From Sandaracinus sp. (GTDB taxonomy: Bacteria > Myxococcota_A > Polyangia > Polyangiales > Houyiibacteriaceae), in NCBI GenBank assembly GCA_020633125.1, contig JACKEH010000005.1, positions 62,001-126,000 of the forward strand: a stretch of 64,000 nucleotides of DNA. Direction: 5' to 3'. Below are positions 1 to 8,425 of the stretch, in pieces (position 1 is the stretch's first letter; each line of letters begins with the position of its first letter). A program made the translations under genes and the position numbers. Below the pieces are notes generated by a model. The model was not told where the DNA came from. It was given only the letters and a program-made list of their open reading frames with translations, and ran no database searches.

Positions 1-1032
1 GAGGTGCTCGGGCGCGAGGCGTTCGAGGAGCGCGTGGAGCAAGCCTTCGAGCCGCTCTCGTGCACCGTCGCCTTCGCAGGTCGCGAGCGCGGGCGCGAGA
101 CGAATCCATCGTGGGTCGGCCGGGTCGATCGTTTCCGTGGCTCGAACGAAGGCGTGGCGCGCGGTGAAGGTGAGCCGGACGAGGGTCGTGGCGTCGAAGC
201 CTTCGTCGGTGTGGAAGCAGGCGAGGAGGGCGTCGACCTCCTCGTCACGCACGAACACGCCGCGGCGATGGAGCGCGACCAGCGCACGGCGGACGCCGCC
301 CCAACGCACGCGCGGATCGTCGGCGGGGAGGCCGAGCAACCACGCGAGCGTGTCGTGGTTTCCGAGCGCGCCGAGACGTGTGGTGGCACCGATTCGAAGC
401 GCGCTCGTCCGTCGTGGGTCGTCCGCGAGCTCGCGCAGCGTCGTCTCGTCGTGGCTGCGGTCGCAGACCGCGAGCGCCACGGCGTCGTCGGCGTCGCGCA
501 GGAGGAGGGCCACGAGCGGGGCCGGTGCGAGGAAGCTCCCGAGCGCACGGGCGAGCGCTTCGCGGGCGAGGGGGCTCGGGTGTCGCGCGAGGGGACGAAG
601 GGCGAGCACGGCGTCACTCGGCCGAACCTCGAACGCGCGCACGGCCGCGCGCGAGGCGTCGAGGGCGGCGACGGCGACGGTCTCCCGTGTGTGGCCTGCG
701 CAACGCTCGATCAACGCCGCGGACATCGGGCGGTGGGCGTGCGGCCATCCGAGCACCGCGCGCTCGAAGGCGTCGTCGTCGAGGGCGAGCGAGGCGTCAC
801 GAAGCAGACGCGCGCGATCCCACGGGGCGCGGATCGCGGGGTCGAGCCCTTCGACGTTCGGCTCGTGGGCGAGACCGCGCAGCAGCGCGAGCTCGCCGAG
901 CGCGTGCGCGACCTCGGGGAGGAGGTCGTGAGGGTCGGGGACGGACACCGGACCGGGGGCGGCTCGGCACGCGGCGAGGCGGCGAAGCGCGTCGTCCGGA
1001 GCGAGCGTGTTCAGCTGGGAGAGATCGGGCAT
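1..1032 (-). CDS. HEAT-like repeat protein, 3' end cut by window edge
   Basis: An open frame starts at an ATG at 1032 (Met-Pro-Asp-Leu-Ser) and runs 344 codons to the first base of the window without a stop, so the C-terminus lies outside. The product is rich in Leu, Ala, Arg and Asp and looks all-helical. Around residues 150-255 there are repeated helix pairs of about 30 residues (for example LAREALARALGSFL and ALRIGATTRLGALG) of the kind found in HEAT or armadillo-like scaffolds. No signal peptide or membrane segment is seen, so it is probably cytoplasmic and mediates protein contacts. It is divergent from the rhodanese gene with 160 nt between the starts. A second HEAT-type protein lies at 30956-32350. 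The exact function is unknown. Confidence 0.7.
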   Translation of the reverse strand, partial: MPDLSQLNTLAPDDALRRLAACRAAPGPVSVPDPHDLLPEVAHALGELALLRGLAHEPNVEGLDPAIRAPWDRARLLRDASLALDDDAFERAVLGWPHAHRPMSAALIERCAGHTRETVAVAALDASRAAVRAFEVRPSDAVLALRPLARHPSPLAREALARALGSFLAPAPLVALLLRDADDAVALAVCDRSHDETTLRELADDPRRTSALRIGATTRLGALGNHDTLAWLLGLPADDPRVRWGGVRRALVALHRRGVFVRDEEVDALLACFHTDEGFDATTLVRLTFTARHAFVRATETIDPADPRWIRLAPALATCEGDGARERLEGLLHALLERLAPEHL

Positions 1033-1192
1033 GGTCCGTGACGTCGGCGCACTCTAACGCCTCGTACGCCGCCGCGTTCGGTCGCCCGACGACCACCAAG
1101 TCGGCTTGCATGCGGCGCCGAGGTTCGCGGACCACGTGCTTCGGCGCGTGGGCGTCCTCGCGGTCGGTGGTGCCGACGGCTAGACTGCGGCG

Positions 1193-1717
1193 GTGCGCTC
1201 GTTCCTTCGTCGACTCTCGATCGTGCTCGTCGTCGGCCTCGCCGTCGCGGGAGCGGTCGTGGTCGCGCAGCCGCGGGTGGCGTGGGACGGCCTGAAAGCG
1301 ACGATCGAGGCGCGCCATCCCGAGGTGCCGTGGGTGACGGGCGAGACGCTCGCGAGTTGGCTCGGGCGTGAGCCGGCGCCGCTCTTGCTCGACGCGCGCA
1401 CCGAGGCGGAGTTTCGCGTGAGCCACCTCGAAGGGGCGCTGCGGGTCGACCCGGAGCGGCCGGACGTGGCGCGGCTTCCGCGTCCGAGCGCGGGGCGAAA
1501 GGTCGTCGTGTATTGCTCGGTGGGTTGGCGCAGCGGCGACGTGGCGGCCGTGCTGCGGCAAGCCGGCTGGCGCGAGGTCTACAACCTCGAGGGCGGGCTC
1601 TTCGCGTGGGCGAACGCGGGGCGCGCGGTGGTCGGCGAGGGCGCGCCGAAGGTGCATCCCTTCGACGCGACGTGGGGTCGTCTGCTCGTGGCCGAACGGC
1701 GCGCGCCGCTCGAGTAG
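1193..1717 (+). CDS. Membrane-anchored rhodanese-domain protein
   Basis: This 174-residue protein starts at GTG. A hydrophobic segment at about residues 9-25 is a signal anchor or uncleaved signal peptide, so the domain should face the periplasm. Residues ~45-150 form a single rhodanese domain: LLLDARTEAEF, the H-E-G-A element (SHLEGAL), and an active-site loop YCSVGWRS with the presumed catalytic Cys at 108, matching the C-x-x-G-x-R pattern. Single-domain rhodaneses carry sulfane sulfur or act in redox chemistry; the substrate is not known. It is transcribed towards the small gene at 1853 but no coupling is seen. Confidence 0.85.
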   Translation: MRSFLRRLSIVLVVGLAVAGAVVVAQPRVAWDGLKATIEARHPEVPWVTGETLASWLGREPAPLLLDARTEAEFRVSHLEGALRVDPERPDVARLPRPSAGRKVVVYCSVGWRSGDVAAVLRQAGWREVYNLEGGLFAWANAGRAVVGEGAPKVHPFDATWGRLLVAERRAPLE

Positions 1718-1852
1718 GCGTTGGCCACGCGAGCGACTCGAAGCGCGGCGCCCGTGAGTGCGCATGCCTCGAGAGGACCACGGTCGAAGGCGAAAGGTGG
1801 CGAACGGGGAGGGCGGTTGACCTCGCGTCCCGCTCGCGCATCCTTGGCCGCG

Positions 1853-2161
1853 ATGATTCTCGACCACGCCTACACGATCACCGACGAAGACGCCGTGGCC
1901 CGCCTGCACTGCCTCGCCGCGTATTGGCAGGCCAAGCACGGCGTGAAGGCCCGTTGGGAAGGCAACGACGCGCACTTCGACGGCAAGGTCATGGGCGTGA
2001 GCTTCGCGGGCAAGGTCGTGATCGGAAACGGTCGTGTGCACGCGGACGTGAAGGCGGGTTTCCTCGCCGAGAAGCTCGGCGCGAAGGCGTACGTGCAGCG
2101 AAAGCTGACCGACTACCTCGACCCCGCGAAGACGGTCGAGGAGCTCCGCGCGCGCGTCTGA
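1853..2161 (+). CDS. Polyhydroxyalkanoic acid system family protein
   Basis: A 102-residue protein starting at the ATG at 1853 (Met-Ile-Leu-Asp-His). An in-frame upstream extension to 1721 exists but is low-complexity and unlike the family. The sequence matches the small PHA-granule-region family (PF09650 type): an N-terminal HAYTITDEDAV helix, the core W-E-G-N-D-A-H-F-D-G-K-V strand, then FAGKVVIGNGRVHADVKAGF and a helix ending near LDPAKTVEEL. In other bacteria such genes sit beside polyhydroxyalkanoate synthesis genes. Here no phaC or phasin is nearby, so the link to PHA is by family only. Members have a compact alpha/beta fold and are probably cytoplasmic. Confidence 0.75.
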   Translation: MILDHAYTITDEDAVARLHCLAAYWQAKHGVKARWEGNDAHFDGKVMGVSFAGKVVIGNGRVHADVKAGFLAEKLGAKAYVQRKLTDYLDPAKTVEELRARV

Positions 2162-2199
2162 GCCGTCGCGCACGCGTTCGTGCGCGGTTCTCGATCCGG

Positions 2200-2373
2200 C
2201 GCGGCACGGCTTCGTGCGCGGCACGGATTCGTGCGCGGCGCGGCTTCGTGCGCGGCCGGCTGCGTGTCGCGGCTTCGTGCGTGTCGCGGCTTCGTGCGCG
2301 GCCGGCTGCGTGCGTGTCGCGGCTTCGTGTGCGGCGCGGCTCCGTGCGTGTCGTGGGCTTCGTGCGTGCGTCT
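2200..2373. repeat. Degenerate 14-18 bp tandem repeat, GGCTTCGTGCG type
   Basis: About ten head-to-tail copies of a unit close to CGCGGCTTCGTGCGCGG, with variants ending in GTGTCG or GGCCGGCTGCG. The array fills most of the 304-nt gap between the converging genes ending at 2161 and 2466. It is unrelated in sequence to the GCGAAGCGC arrays at 24 kb and 37 kb. No gene is seen in it. Confidence 0.7.
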
Positions 2374-2411
2374 GACGTCCGACGTCACGGCCGCTCGACC
2401 ACCTTCGAAGC

Positions 2412-2441
2412 GAAGGGCGCCGCTCGAAAGCGACGCCCTTC
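2412..2441 (-). terminator. Hairpin downstream of the gene at 2466-4283
   Basis: Arms GAAGGGCGCCGCT and AGCGACGCCCTTC form a 13-bp stem with one imperfect pair and a 4-nt loop, 25 nt past the stop codon of the minus-strand gene. No clear U-tract follows, so termination is likely but not certain. Confidence 0.45.
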
Positions 2442-2465
2442 TTCCCCCCTTCGTGACCGCCCGGT

Positions 2466-4283
2466 TCAGTCCGGCGGCAGCACCACGCGCTCGTTCACGT
2501 CCGTGTAGTACGTGAGCTGGCCGGGCGTCGCGCTCACCGTGCGTCGCGTCCCCGCGTGGGTGCTGAAGCTCGTCTCGCCGAGGCGGATCCGGAAGTCGTT
2601 CAGCCAGATGACCGTCGACCAGGAGTGGCCCTTGAAGCCGGGCACGAGCGACTCGAGCGTGACCTTGGCGCCGGGCACCGCGCTCAGCTCGGCGGTGTAG
2701 ACGAGGTTGCTCAAGCTGTAGCCCACGCTGCGCTCCTGCGCGTTCACGTTGGTCGACGGGATGTGGATGCGGAAGGTGTGCGCCTCGCCTTGATCGTCGA
2801 AGACCATGCGGGTCGCGTTCATGCGCGCGCCACCGTCTTGTGAGACCTGCGCGCTGCGTGATGCGACGGTGCCCATCGCGTCGAGCGCGAGCTCGCCGCG
2901 TGCGTCGATGCGCACGCCGGCGCGGACGCTGCCTTCGATCACGGCGGGGATTCGCACCGACGAATGGGTGAGCTCGGCCGGGAGGAAGAAGTCGAGGACC
3001 TCCTGCCAGTCGCCGCCGAGTGGCGGCTCGAAGTCGCGGCTCTCGTCGATGAGGTCGCGGTACTCGTCGATGTCGATCCAGTTCTTCCAGAGCGCGCGGA
3101 ACTTCACCTTGTATCCGAAGCCCAGGTGCAGAACGAACTCGTCGTTGTCGAAGAGCTCGTTGTTCGGCAGGCCCGTCGCCGTGTAGTGCGAGCTGCCAGC
3201 GTCGAGGGTCCGCGCGTTGACGACGACGTCGACCCAATCCTCGTTCGGCATCCCGCGACGGACCATGTGCGTCGGATCCATCGTCGCGCGAAGCATGATC
3301 GGGATGCGCACGCCGAGGCCGTAGCTCGCGGAGGCGCCGACCTTCAGGTAGCCGGACGGGAAGCTCCACTTTCGCTCCCACTCCCACGAGCGGGTGTGGG
3401 TGAAGCCGTTGAGCATCTCGAAGTTGCGTTGGTCGGAGCGCGTGCCGTCGAAGGTGCTGCTCGGCATGCTACGCGTGGCGGTGGTGGTTTGCGTCGCGAC
3501 GGTCGAAGCGGACGGCGTCACGCTCGAGGTGCGGCTCGTCGTCGTGCTCGTGCTCGTCGTCGTGCGGGTGGCTGTCGCGCTCGCGACGGTGCTCGTGCTC
3601 GGCGTGATCTCGTACGTACCGTTGGCGCCGCGCGAGACCGACGCGACCTCGGTGGTCGGGAAGACGACGGTGTCGACGATCTCGGTCTCGCCGTAGCCCG
3701 CCTCGATGGCTTGAAGCAGGGCTTCTTCACCGCGTTCGGCGGCGGCACGAAGTGGATCGCCGGCGGGGCGACGGAGCGCCTCGGCTCGGTACGCGGCGAG
3801 ACCCGCGCGGCTCTCGGCGTCGAGGTCGGTGAGGCGGGACGGGCGCGGTGCGCGCGCCGGCAGACCGAGGCTCGGTGCCGCACGCGCGACCTCGGTGGGG
3901 TTCGAGACGTTCACGCGCGTGGTGCGCACGACCACGACGCGGTCGTCGAGCTCGTAGGCTTCGTCGACGGTGGTCGGCGTGCCGATCAGACCTCGGTTGC
4001 CGCGCAGGCGCGTGGTCATGTCGTCGTGCTCGGCGAAGACGGCGCGCACCACGTCTCGAAGCGGTTGGCGACGACCGGGACCGGCGGCCACCTCGATCGC
4101 GCCGAGCGAGGCCACGGTGCCTTGGCGACGCACGCGCCGCGACCCGACGCTGCGTGCCCAGAGCGAGTCGTCCTCGAGCTCGCTGCCGCCGTTCACCGCG
4201 CGCCGCGGCTGCGCGAAGGCCGGGCTCGCGACCAACACCAGCGCCCACCAGACCCACCACGTTCGTTTCACGGCTCCCCCCAT
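2466..4283 (-). CDS. Large secreted protein with Ser/Thr-rich linker, function unknown
   Basis: About 605 residues from the ATG at 4283. A GTG at 4271, giving 601 residues, is an alternative; a GGGGGAG sits almost against it, which is too close for an ideal ribosome site. Either start gives a Sec signal peptide (KRTWWVWWALVLVASPAFA). The N-terminal third carries Arg/Glu/Ala-rich helical segments. A linker of nearly pure Ser, Thr, Ala and Val follows (roughly residues 225-272). The C-terminal ~310 residues look beta-rich, with many aromatic residues near the end (for example GHSWSTVIWLNDFRIRLGE). No enzyme motif is recognised. The protein is probably periplasmic or on the cell surface. A strong terminator separates it from the proS unit upstream, so it needs its own promoter. 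Confidence 0.75.
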   Translation of the reverse strand: MGGAVKRTWWVWWALVLVASPAFAQPRRAVNGGSELEDDSLWARSVGSRRVRRQGTVASLGAIEVAAGPGRRQPLRDVVRAVFAEHDDMTTRLRGNRGLIGTPTTVDEAYELDDRVVVVRTTRVNVSNPTEVARAAPSLGLPARAPRPSRLTDLDAESRAGLAAYRAEALRRPAGDPLRAAAERGEEALLQAIEAGYGETEIVDTVVFPTTEVASVSRGANGTYEITPSTSTVASATATRTTTSTSTTTSRTSSVTPSASTVATQTTTATRSMPSSTFDGTRSDQRNFEMLNGFTHTRSWEWERKWSFPSGYLKVGASASYGLGVRIPIMLRATMDPTHMVRRGMPNEDWVDVVVNARTLDAGSSHYTATGLPNNELFDNDEFVLHLGFGYKVKFRALWKNWIDIDEYRDLIDESRDFEPPLGGDWQEVLDFFLPAELTHSSVRIPAVIEGSVRAGVRIDARGELALDAMGTVASRSAQVSQDGGARMNATRMVFDDQGEAHTFRIHIPSTNVNAQERSVGYSLSNLVYTAELSAVPGAKVTLESLVPGFKGHSWSTVIWLNDFRIRLGETSFSTHAGTRRTVSATPGQLTYYTDVNERVVLPPD

Positions 4284-4386
4284 CCGGACACGCACTTCGG
4301 CGTCCGAGGAAGAGCTTTCGGGTGCGCACCCGTCCTCGACAACGCGCACCCACGCAAAGGGGCTGTGCGTCGGTGCAGGGACGACG

Positions 4387-4417
4387 AAGCCCCGATTCTT
4401 CCGAAGAATCGGGGCTT
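4387..4417 (-). terminator. Strong terminator after the proS unit
   Basis: A near-perfect inverted repeat, AAGCCCCGATTCTT and its complement with a 3-nt loop, lies 40 nt downstream of the small membrane gene that follows proS. It separates that unit from the secreted-protein gene. Confidence 0.8.
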
Positions 4418-4456
4418 GTCGGGAGGCGCCGGACGCGGCTTTTTCGCCTGCGCCGG

Positions 4457-4642
4457 CTACTCGGCAGGCTCCGCCGGGTCGCTCGCCGGCTCCGTCGTGA
4501 CGGCTCCGTCCTCCGGATCGTCGTCGAGGATCTCGGGGAGCAACACGGTGAAGATCGACGCGACGACCACGCCGAGGAAGGCGATCCAGAGGACCAGGTT
4601 GCCGACGAGCGGCGAGTCGCGTTCCTCGGGCGCGGCGCTCAC
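4457..4642 (-). CDS. Small single-span membrane protein coupled to proS
   Basis: A 61-residue protein whose GTG start (4642) overlaps the TGA stop of proS in the four bases GTGA, so the two are almost certainly translationally coupled. A short polar N-terminus (SAAPEERDSPLVGN) is followed by one hydrophobic span (LVLWIAFLGVVVASIFTVLLP, written here only to describe residues ~16-36). The C-terminal tail of about 25 residues is acidic and rich in Asp, Glu, Pro and Thr. No family is recognised. The tight link to a tRNA synthetase gene may be only positional. Confidence 0.7.
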   Translation of the reverse strand: MSAAPEERDSPLVGNLVLWIAFLGVVVASIFTVLLPEILDDDPEDGAVTTEPASDPAEPAE

Positions 4643-6435
4643 GAGAGCTTGCCCCCGAGCTCGACGATCTTGGCCGCGATGACGTCGGCGGCTTCCTCGA
4701 GCGCGACCATCGTCGCGTCCTTCTCGGTGCGCAGCTTCACCTCGGCCTTGCCCTCGGCGAGGCCACGCTTGCCGATCGAGATGCGCAGCGGGATGCCCAC
4801 GAGGTCGGCGTCCTTGAACTTCACGCCCGGGCGCTCCTGGCGGTCGTCGAAGAGGACGTCGACGCCCTTCTTCTTGAGCGCGAGGTAGAGCTTCTCGGCC
4901 GCTTCGGTGACCTCGGGCTCGTTGCCGAGTCCGAGCACGGTGGCTTGGTAGGGCGCGATCGAGATGGGCCAGCGGATTCCGTCGGCGTCGTGGTGCTGCT
5001 CGATGGCCGAGGCCATGAGGCGGGTGACGCCGATGCCGTAGCAACCCATGACGAAGGGTTTCGATTCGCCGTTCTCGTCCAGGAAGGTCGCCTTCATCTG
5101 CGACGAGTAGTGCGTGCCGAGCACGAAGATGTGACCGCCCTCGATGCCGCGGTACGCCTCGAGCTTGCCGCCGCACTTCGGGCACTCGTCGCCGGCGCCG
5201 ACCAGACGCAGGTGCAGGACCTCGCCCTCGAAGTCGCGGCCGTAGGCGACGTGCGCGAAGTGGTGGTCCCATTGGTTGGCGCCGCAGACGCCGTCCGCGA
5301 CGGCCGCGGCCGCGTGGTCGACGAGGGTGCGAAGCGAGCTCTTCGGGGCGACCGGGCCGACGAAGCCGGGGCCGACGCCGAGCACGGCCTTCACGTCGGC
5401 CTCGCTGGCGAGGTGGACCTCTTCGACGCCGAGCGCGCGAGCCACGAGGATCTCGTTGACCTCGTGGTCGCCACGGACGACGACGAGCGCGATCTCGTCG
5501 GCGGTCGCCACGGCGTCGGGGGCGCGCTTGTCGCCCTTGCTGGGCACGAGGTACGCGAGCGTCTTGAGGATGCGGTTCGTGCCGAACGCGCCGTCGGCGC
5601 TCTTCGGCGCGTCGTCCTTCGCGAAGAAGGCGACGACCTGCTCGATCGACTTCGTCTTCGGCGTCTTCACGAGCAGGCGCTCGGGCGTCGCGGAGAAGTC
5701 GGCCTTGGTGGTGTCGATGCGCGCCTCGGCAACCTCGACGTTCGCCGCGTAGTCGCACTGCGTGCACGCGACGATGCGGTCCTCGCCGGACTGCGCGAGC
5801 ACCTGGAACTCCGCGCTCGTCTTGCCGCCGATCTGGCCGCTGTCGGCCTGCACGATGCGGTAGTCGAGCCCGAGGCTCTTGAAGATGCGGTGGTAGGCCT
5901 CCCGCATGATCGCGTAGCTCTCGAAGGCCTTCTCCTCGCTCACGTCGAAGGAGTACGCGTCCTTCATCATGAACTCGCGGCAGCGCATCAGACCCGCGCG
6001 CGGACGGGCCTCGTCGCGGTACTTCATCTGGATCTGGTAGAGGTTGATCGGGAGCTGGCGGTAGCTCTTCACCTCGCGCCGGACCATGTCGGTGATGATC
6101 TCCTCGTGCGTCGGCCCGAGGTGGTACTCGCCGCCCTTGCGGTCCTTGAGGCGCAGGAGCACCGGACCGTAGAGGTCGTAGCGGCCCGTCTCTTGGAAGT
6201 ACGTCGCCGGCAGGATCGCGGGCATCAGCACCTCTTGGGCGCCGGCCGCGTCCATCTCGCGGCGGATGATGCCCTGGACGCGCTTGAGCACACGCTGGCC
6301 GAGCGGGAGCATCTCGTAGATGCCCGCGCCCACCATGCGGATGTAGCCGCCGCGGAGGAGCAGGACGTGGGATGCGTCGACCGCATCCTTGGGGACTTCC
6401 TTGATCGTCGGGAGAAACGCCTGGGAGTAGCGCAT
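4639..6435 (-). CDS. proS: Prolyl-tRNA synthetase, bacterial type
   Basis: A 598-residue class II aminoacyl-tRNA synthetase that charges tRNA-Pro with proline in the cytoplasm. The start Met-Arg-Tyr-Ser-Gln at 6435 matches the family. The catalytic core shows GPTHEE (residues ~107-112), the motif 2 block RPRAGLMRCREFMMKDAYSF (~145-163) and motif 3 with GCYGIGVTRL (~430). Between motifs 2 and 3 lies a long insertion of the bacterial INS editing type (roughly residues 225-400), and the anticodon-binding domain occupies the C-terminus. Length and order are those of the bacterial-type enzyme rather than the archaeal type. The downstream small membrane gene overlaps the stop codon. Confidence 0.97.
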   Translation of the reverse strand: MRYSQAFLPTIKEVPKDAVDASHVLLLRGGYIRMVGAGIYEMLPLGQRVLKRVQGIIRREMDAAGAQEVLMPAILPATYFQETGRYDLYGPVLLRLKDRKGGEYHLGPTHEEIITDMVRREVKSYRQLPINLYQIQMKYRDEARPRAGLMRCREFMMKDAYSFDVSEEKAFESYAIMREAYHRIFKSLGLDYRIVQADSGQIGGKTSAEFQVLAQSGEDRIVACTQCDYAANVEVAEARIDTTKADFSATPERLLVKTPKTKSIEQVVAFFAKDDAPKSADGAFGTNRILKTLAYLVPSKGDKRAPDAVATADEIALVVVRGDHEVNEILVARALGVEEVHLASEADVKAVLGVGPGFVGPVAPKSSLRTLVDHAAAAVADGVCGANQWDHHFAHVAYGRDFEGEVLHLRLVGAGDECPKCGGKLEAYRGIEGGHIFVLGTHYSSQMKATFLDENGESKPFVMGCYGIGVTRLMASAIEQHHDADGIRWPISIAPYQATVLGLGNEPEVTEAAEKLYLALKKKGVDVLFDDRQERPGVKFKDADLVGIPLRISIGKRGLAEGKAEVKLRTEKDATMVALEEAADVIAAKIVELGGKLS

Positions 6436-6503
6436 GGCGCGGCGTGATAGCGCGCTTTGCCGACGCTTGCGAGGAGCGTCCGCAGACGCTCCGAAGAGAC
6501 GGC

Positions 6504-7505
6504 TCAGGGCTCGAAGACGTCGACGTCGCTGCCACACGTGGGCTCGGTGCCCTCGACGAACGTGAAGCGCGGCCGACCGTCGACCCAGACGCGGTAGTAG
6601 CCGCCGGGAAGGAGCTCGGGCAGCGGGCATTCGCGCTCGGTCTCGATGCACACGGGCGGGCAGACGCCGTCGCAATCGCCGAAATAGACGGTCGGCTCGA
6701 GCTCGATCTCGCCGCCGGGCGGGAGGTCGTCGGTGAAACGCTCTCGAACCCGCGCGACGCAGGGACCCTGGTGGGCGCAGCCGCCGCAATCGTTGAGGAG
6801 GCGAGCGAGGTGACCGGTCTCGTTGCGCTCGATGCAGATGCGGGCGACGGGGTCGGGGCGCAGGTTCTCGAGCGGCGCCCGCGTGCAGTCGTCGGCCTCA
6901 CCGAAGGTCGTGCACGCCGGCGGCTCCGGGACGAGCGAGATCTCGTCTTCGACGTGGAGCGTGAACGAGCCGCCGTTCAACGACTCGACCGTCCAGTCGC
7001 CGCGGGCGAGCGCGGGAATCTCGCAGGTCGCGACCGGACGCTGGCACGAGTCGCAGTCGCACGGGTCTTCGGGGCACACGGTCGTGTGCACGAGCACGTG
7101 CCTGCGTCCTTCGTCGACCCCGACCGAGCATCCCGTCTCGGGGCAGCAGCCGCAGCCGTCCATCGTCACCGGGAGCTGGAAGGGGCGGCCGGCGGGGGCG
7201 AACTGCTGCGGGAGGCAGACGTGGTCGCCGGGGACCGGGGGCGAGCAATACCAGACGGCGGAGTCGGCGGGCGGGAGACCGGCGTCCGTGGGGGGCACAC
7301 ATTCCTCGAGGGGCGTGAGGAAGGTGCGGTCCGGGCAACGGTAGGGGCACGCGCTGGGCGGGGAGGCCTCGGGACCACGCGCCGAGCAGCAGACGAAGCC
7401 TTCGGGAACCGTGCAGCGCGTGCCGCCGTCTTCGCCGCCGTTGCTTTGGGAGCGGAAGCACCCGAGGGCGAGGAGGGCGAGGGCGAAGGGGGCGAGCTTG
7501 GACAT
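6504..7505 (-). CDS. Cys-rich lipoprotein, function unknown
   Basis: A 333-residue protein starting at the ATG at 7505. The N-terminus is a lipoprotein signal (MSKLAPFALALLALGCF) with lipobox L-A-L-G-C at residues ~12-16. The mature part is very rich in Cys, with paired and triple patterns such as CGCC, CDCDSC and CGGCAHQGPC, and rich in Pro, Gly and Asp. Many disulfides are expected, which fits an exported protein. No enzyme motif is recognised. It lies upstream of proS on the same strand, with 68 nt between its stop and the proS start, and is divergent from the gene at 7636. Confidence 0.75.
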   Translation of the reverse strand: MSKLAPFALALLALGCFRSQSNGGEDGGTRCTVPEGFVCCSARGPEASPPSACPYRCPDRTFLTPLEECVPPTDAGLPPADSAVWYCSPPVPGDHVCLPQQFAPAGRPFQLPVTMDGCGCCPETGCSVGVDEGRRHVLVHTTVCPEDPCDCDSCQRPVATCEIPALARGDWTVESLNGGSFTLHVEDEISLVPEPPACTTFGEADDCTRAPLENLRPDPVARICIERNETGHLARLLNDCGGCAHQGPCVARVRERFTDDLPPGGEIELEPTVYFGDCDGVCPPVCIETERECPLPELLPGGYYRVWVDGRPRFTFVEGTEPTCGSDVDVFEP

Positions 7506-7635
7506 CGAAGACCTCGGGTGGCACGCGCTGGCACGCATGCGATCGGTTGAAGACCGGCGGCGTGCGTCGGAGCACGGGGTGTGCCGGGCCCGCTTCCGTA
7601 GGCCTCGCCACACGTCGGTGGGCTAGTCTCGCGGC

Positions 7636-8364
7636 GTGGCGCGGCACGGCTTCTTGATGATCGAAGAGGGGGGAGGCCTGCGCGAGGAGCGACTCGCCCA
7701 GGGGCGTCGCGAGCGCCTCGGACGCGTCGAGCGCGCGGCCTACTTCGGCGCCGAGGGGCTCGGCTTCTTCGCGAAGCTCTTCGGAGGCAAGCCGCGGTTG
7801 CGCGCGAAGCTGCCTTTCGACGAGGCCGGCGCCGACGTGCTCGGGCTCGTCACCCAGGCGCCCGCGTACCGTGGCGTCGCGGAGGGAGAGGTGCGGCACG
7901 CGTCGGGGCTCGTGCGTCCATTGGCGCCGCGCGAGAACGGCGACGAGGTCGCGGTGCGGGACTTCTGGCTCGTGGGTGACCCCGTGTTGCGCTTGGTCGA
8001 CGCGGTGCATTTCGGCATCGAGTCCGAGCTCGACGGGGCGGCGGTCGCGTTCGCGCAGAGCCCGTTGGTGATCGCGCGGCCCGAGGCCCGCACGCTCGGC
8101 GAGCATCTTCTGCGCTTGCCGGAAGAGCTCGTGGCGTCGGTGCGCGCCGCGGTGGGGCACGCGTTCGACACACGCGAGGGCTTCGTCGTCGAGGTGCGCG
8201 AAGGTGAGCCCCTCGACGTGCTCGGGGTGCCGGCGAAGGTCGACGACGTGGTGCGTCGCTTCGATCTTCGTGGGCGCACGACGAGCTACCGCGAAGCGTC
8301 GCGCCCGGTGTCGCTCGTGCTCGGCGACGAGCCCGGCCTTCGCATGGTGATTCGCGCGCGCTGA
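7636..8364 (+). CDS. Conserved-looking soluble protein, function unknown
   Basis: A 242-residue protein from a GTG at 7636 with no signal peptide or membrane segment. It alternates charged helices with beta-type stretches (for example DEVAVRDFWLVGDPVLRLVDAVHFGIESEL and the C-terminal PVSLVLGDEPGLRMVIRAR, both given only in part as description). Codon use is normal for the window, with G or C at most third positions, which supports it as a real gene. No family is recognised. Its 5' region is shared with the divergent lipoprotein gene at 7505. Confidence 0.65.
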   Translation: MARHGFLMIEEGGGLREERLAQGRRERLGRVERAAYFGAEGLGFFAKLFGGKPRLRAKLPFDEAGADVLGLVTQAPAYRGVAEGEVRHASGLVRPLAPRENGDEVAVRDFWLVGDPVLRLVDAVHFGIESELDGAAVAFAQSPLVIARPEARTLGEHLLRLPEELVASVRAAVGHAFDTREGFVVEVREGEPLDVLGVPAKVDDVVRRFDLRGRTTSYREASRPVSLVLGDEPGLRMVIRAR

Positions 8365-8425
8365 GCGCGGTCCGCGGGTTATTCCTCGTGTCGCGCGCAG
8401 GGCGAGGTCGATAGACTCTTCGTCG

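Noticed and set aside
1721..1852. N-terminal extension of the PHA-family protein
   Set aside because: The extension is low-complexity and Arg/Ser/Ala-rich, and the family starts at Met-Ile-Leu-Asp-His (1853).
4387..4417. Riboswitch or attachment site
   Set aside because: A simple near-perfect stem with 3-nt loop directly after a gene is best explained as a terminator.
4945..6447. Plus-strand frame opposite proS
   Set aside because: Shadow of a strongly conserved tRNA-synthetase gene; no recognisable features.
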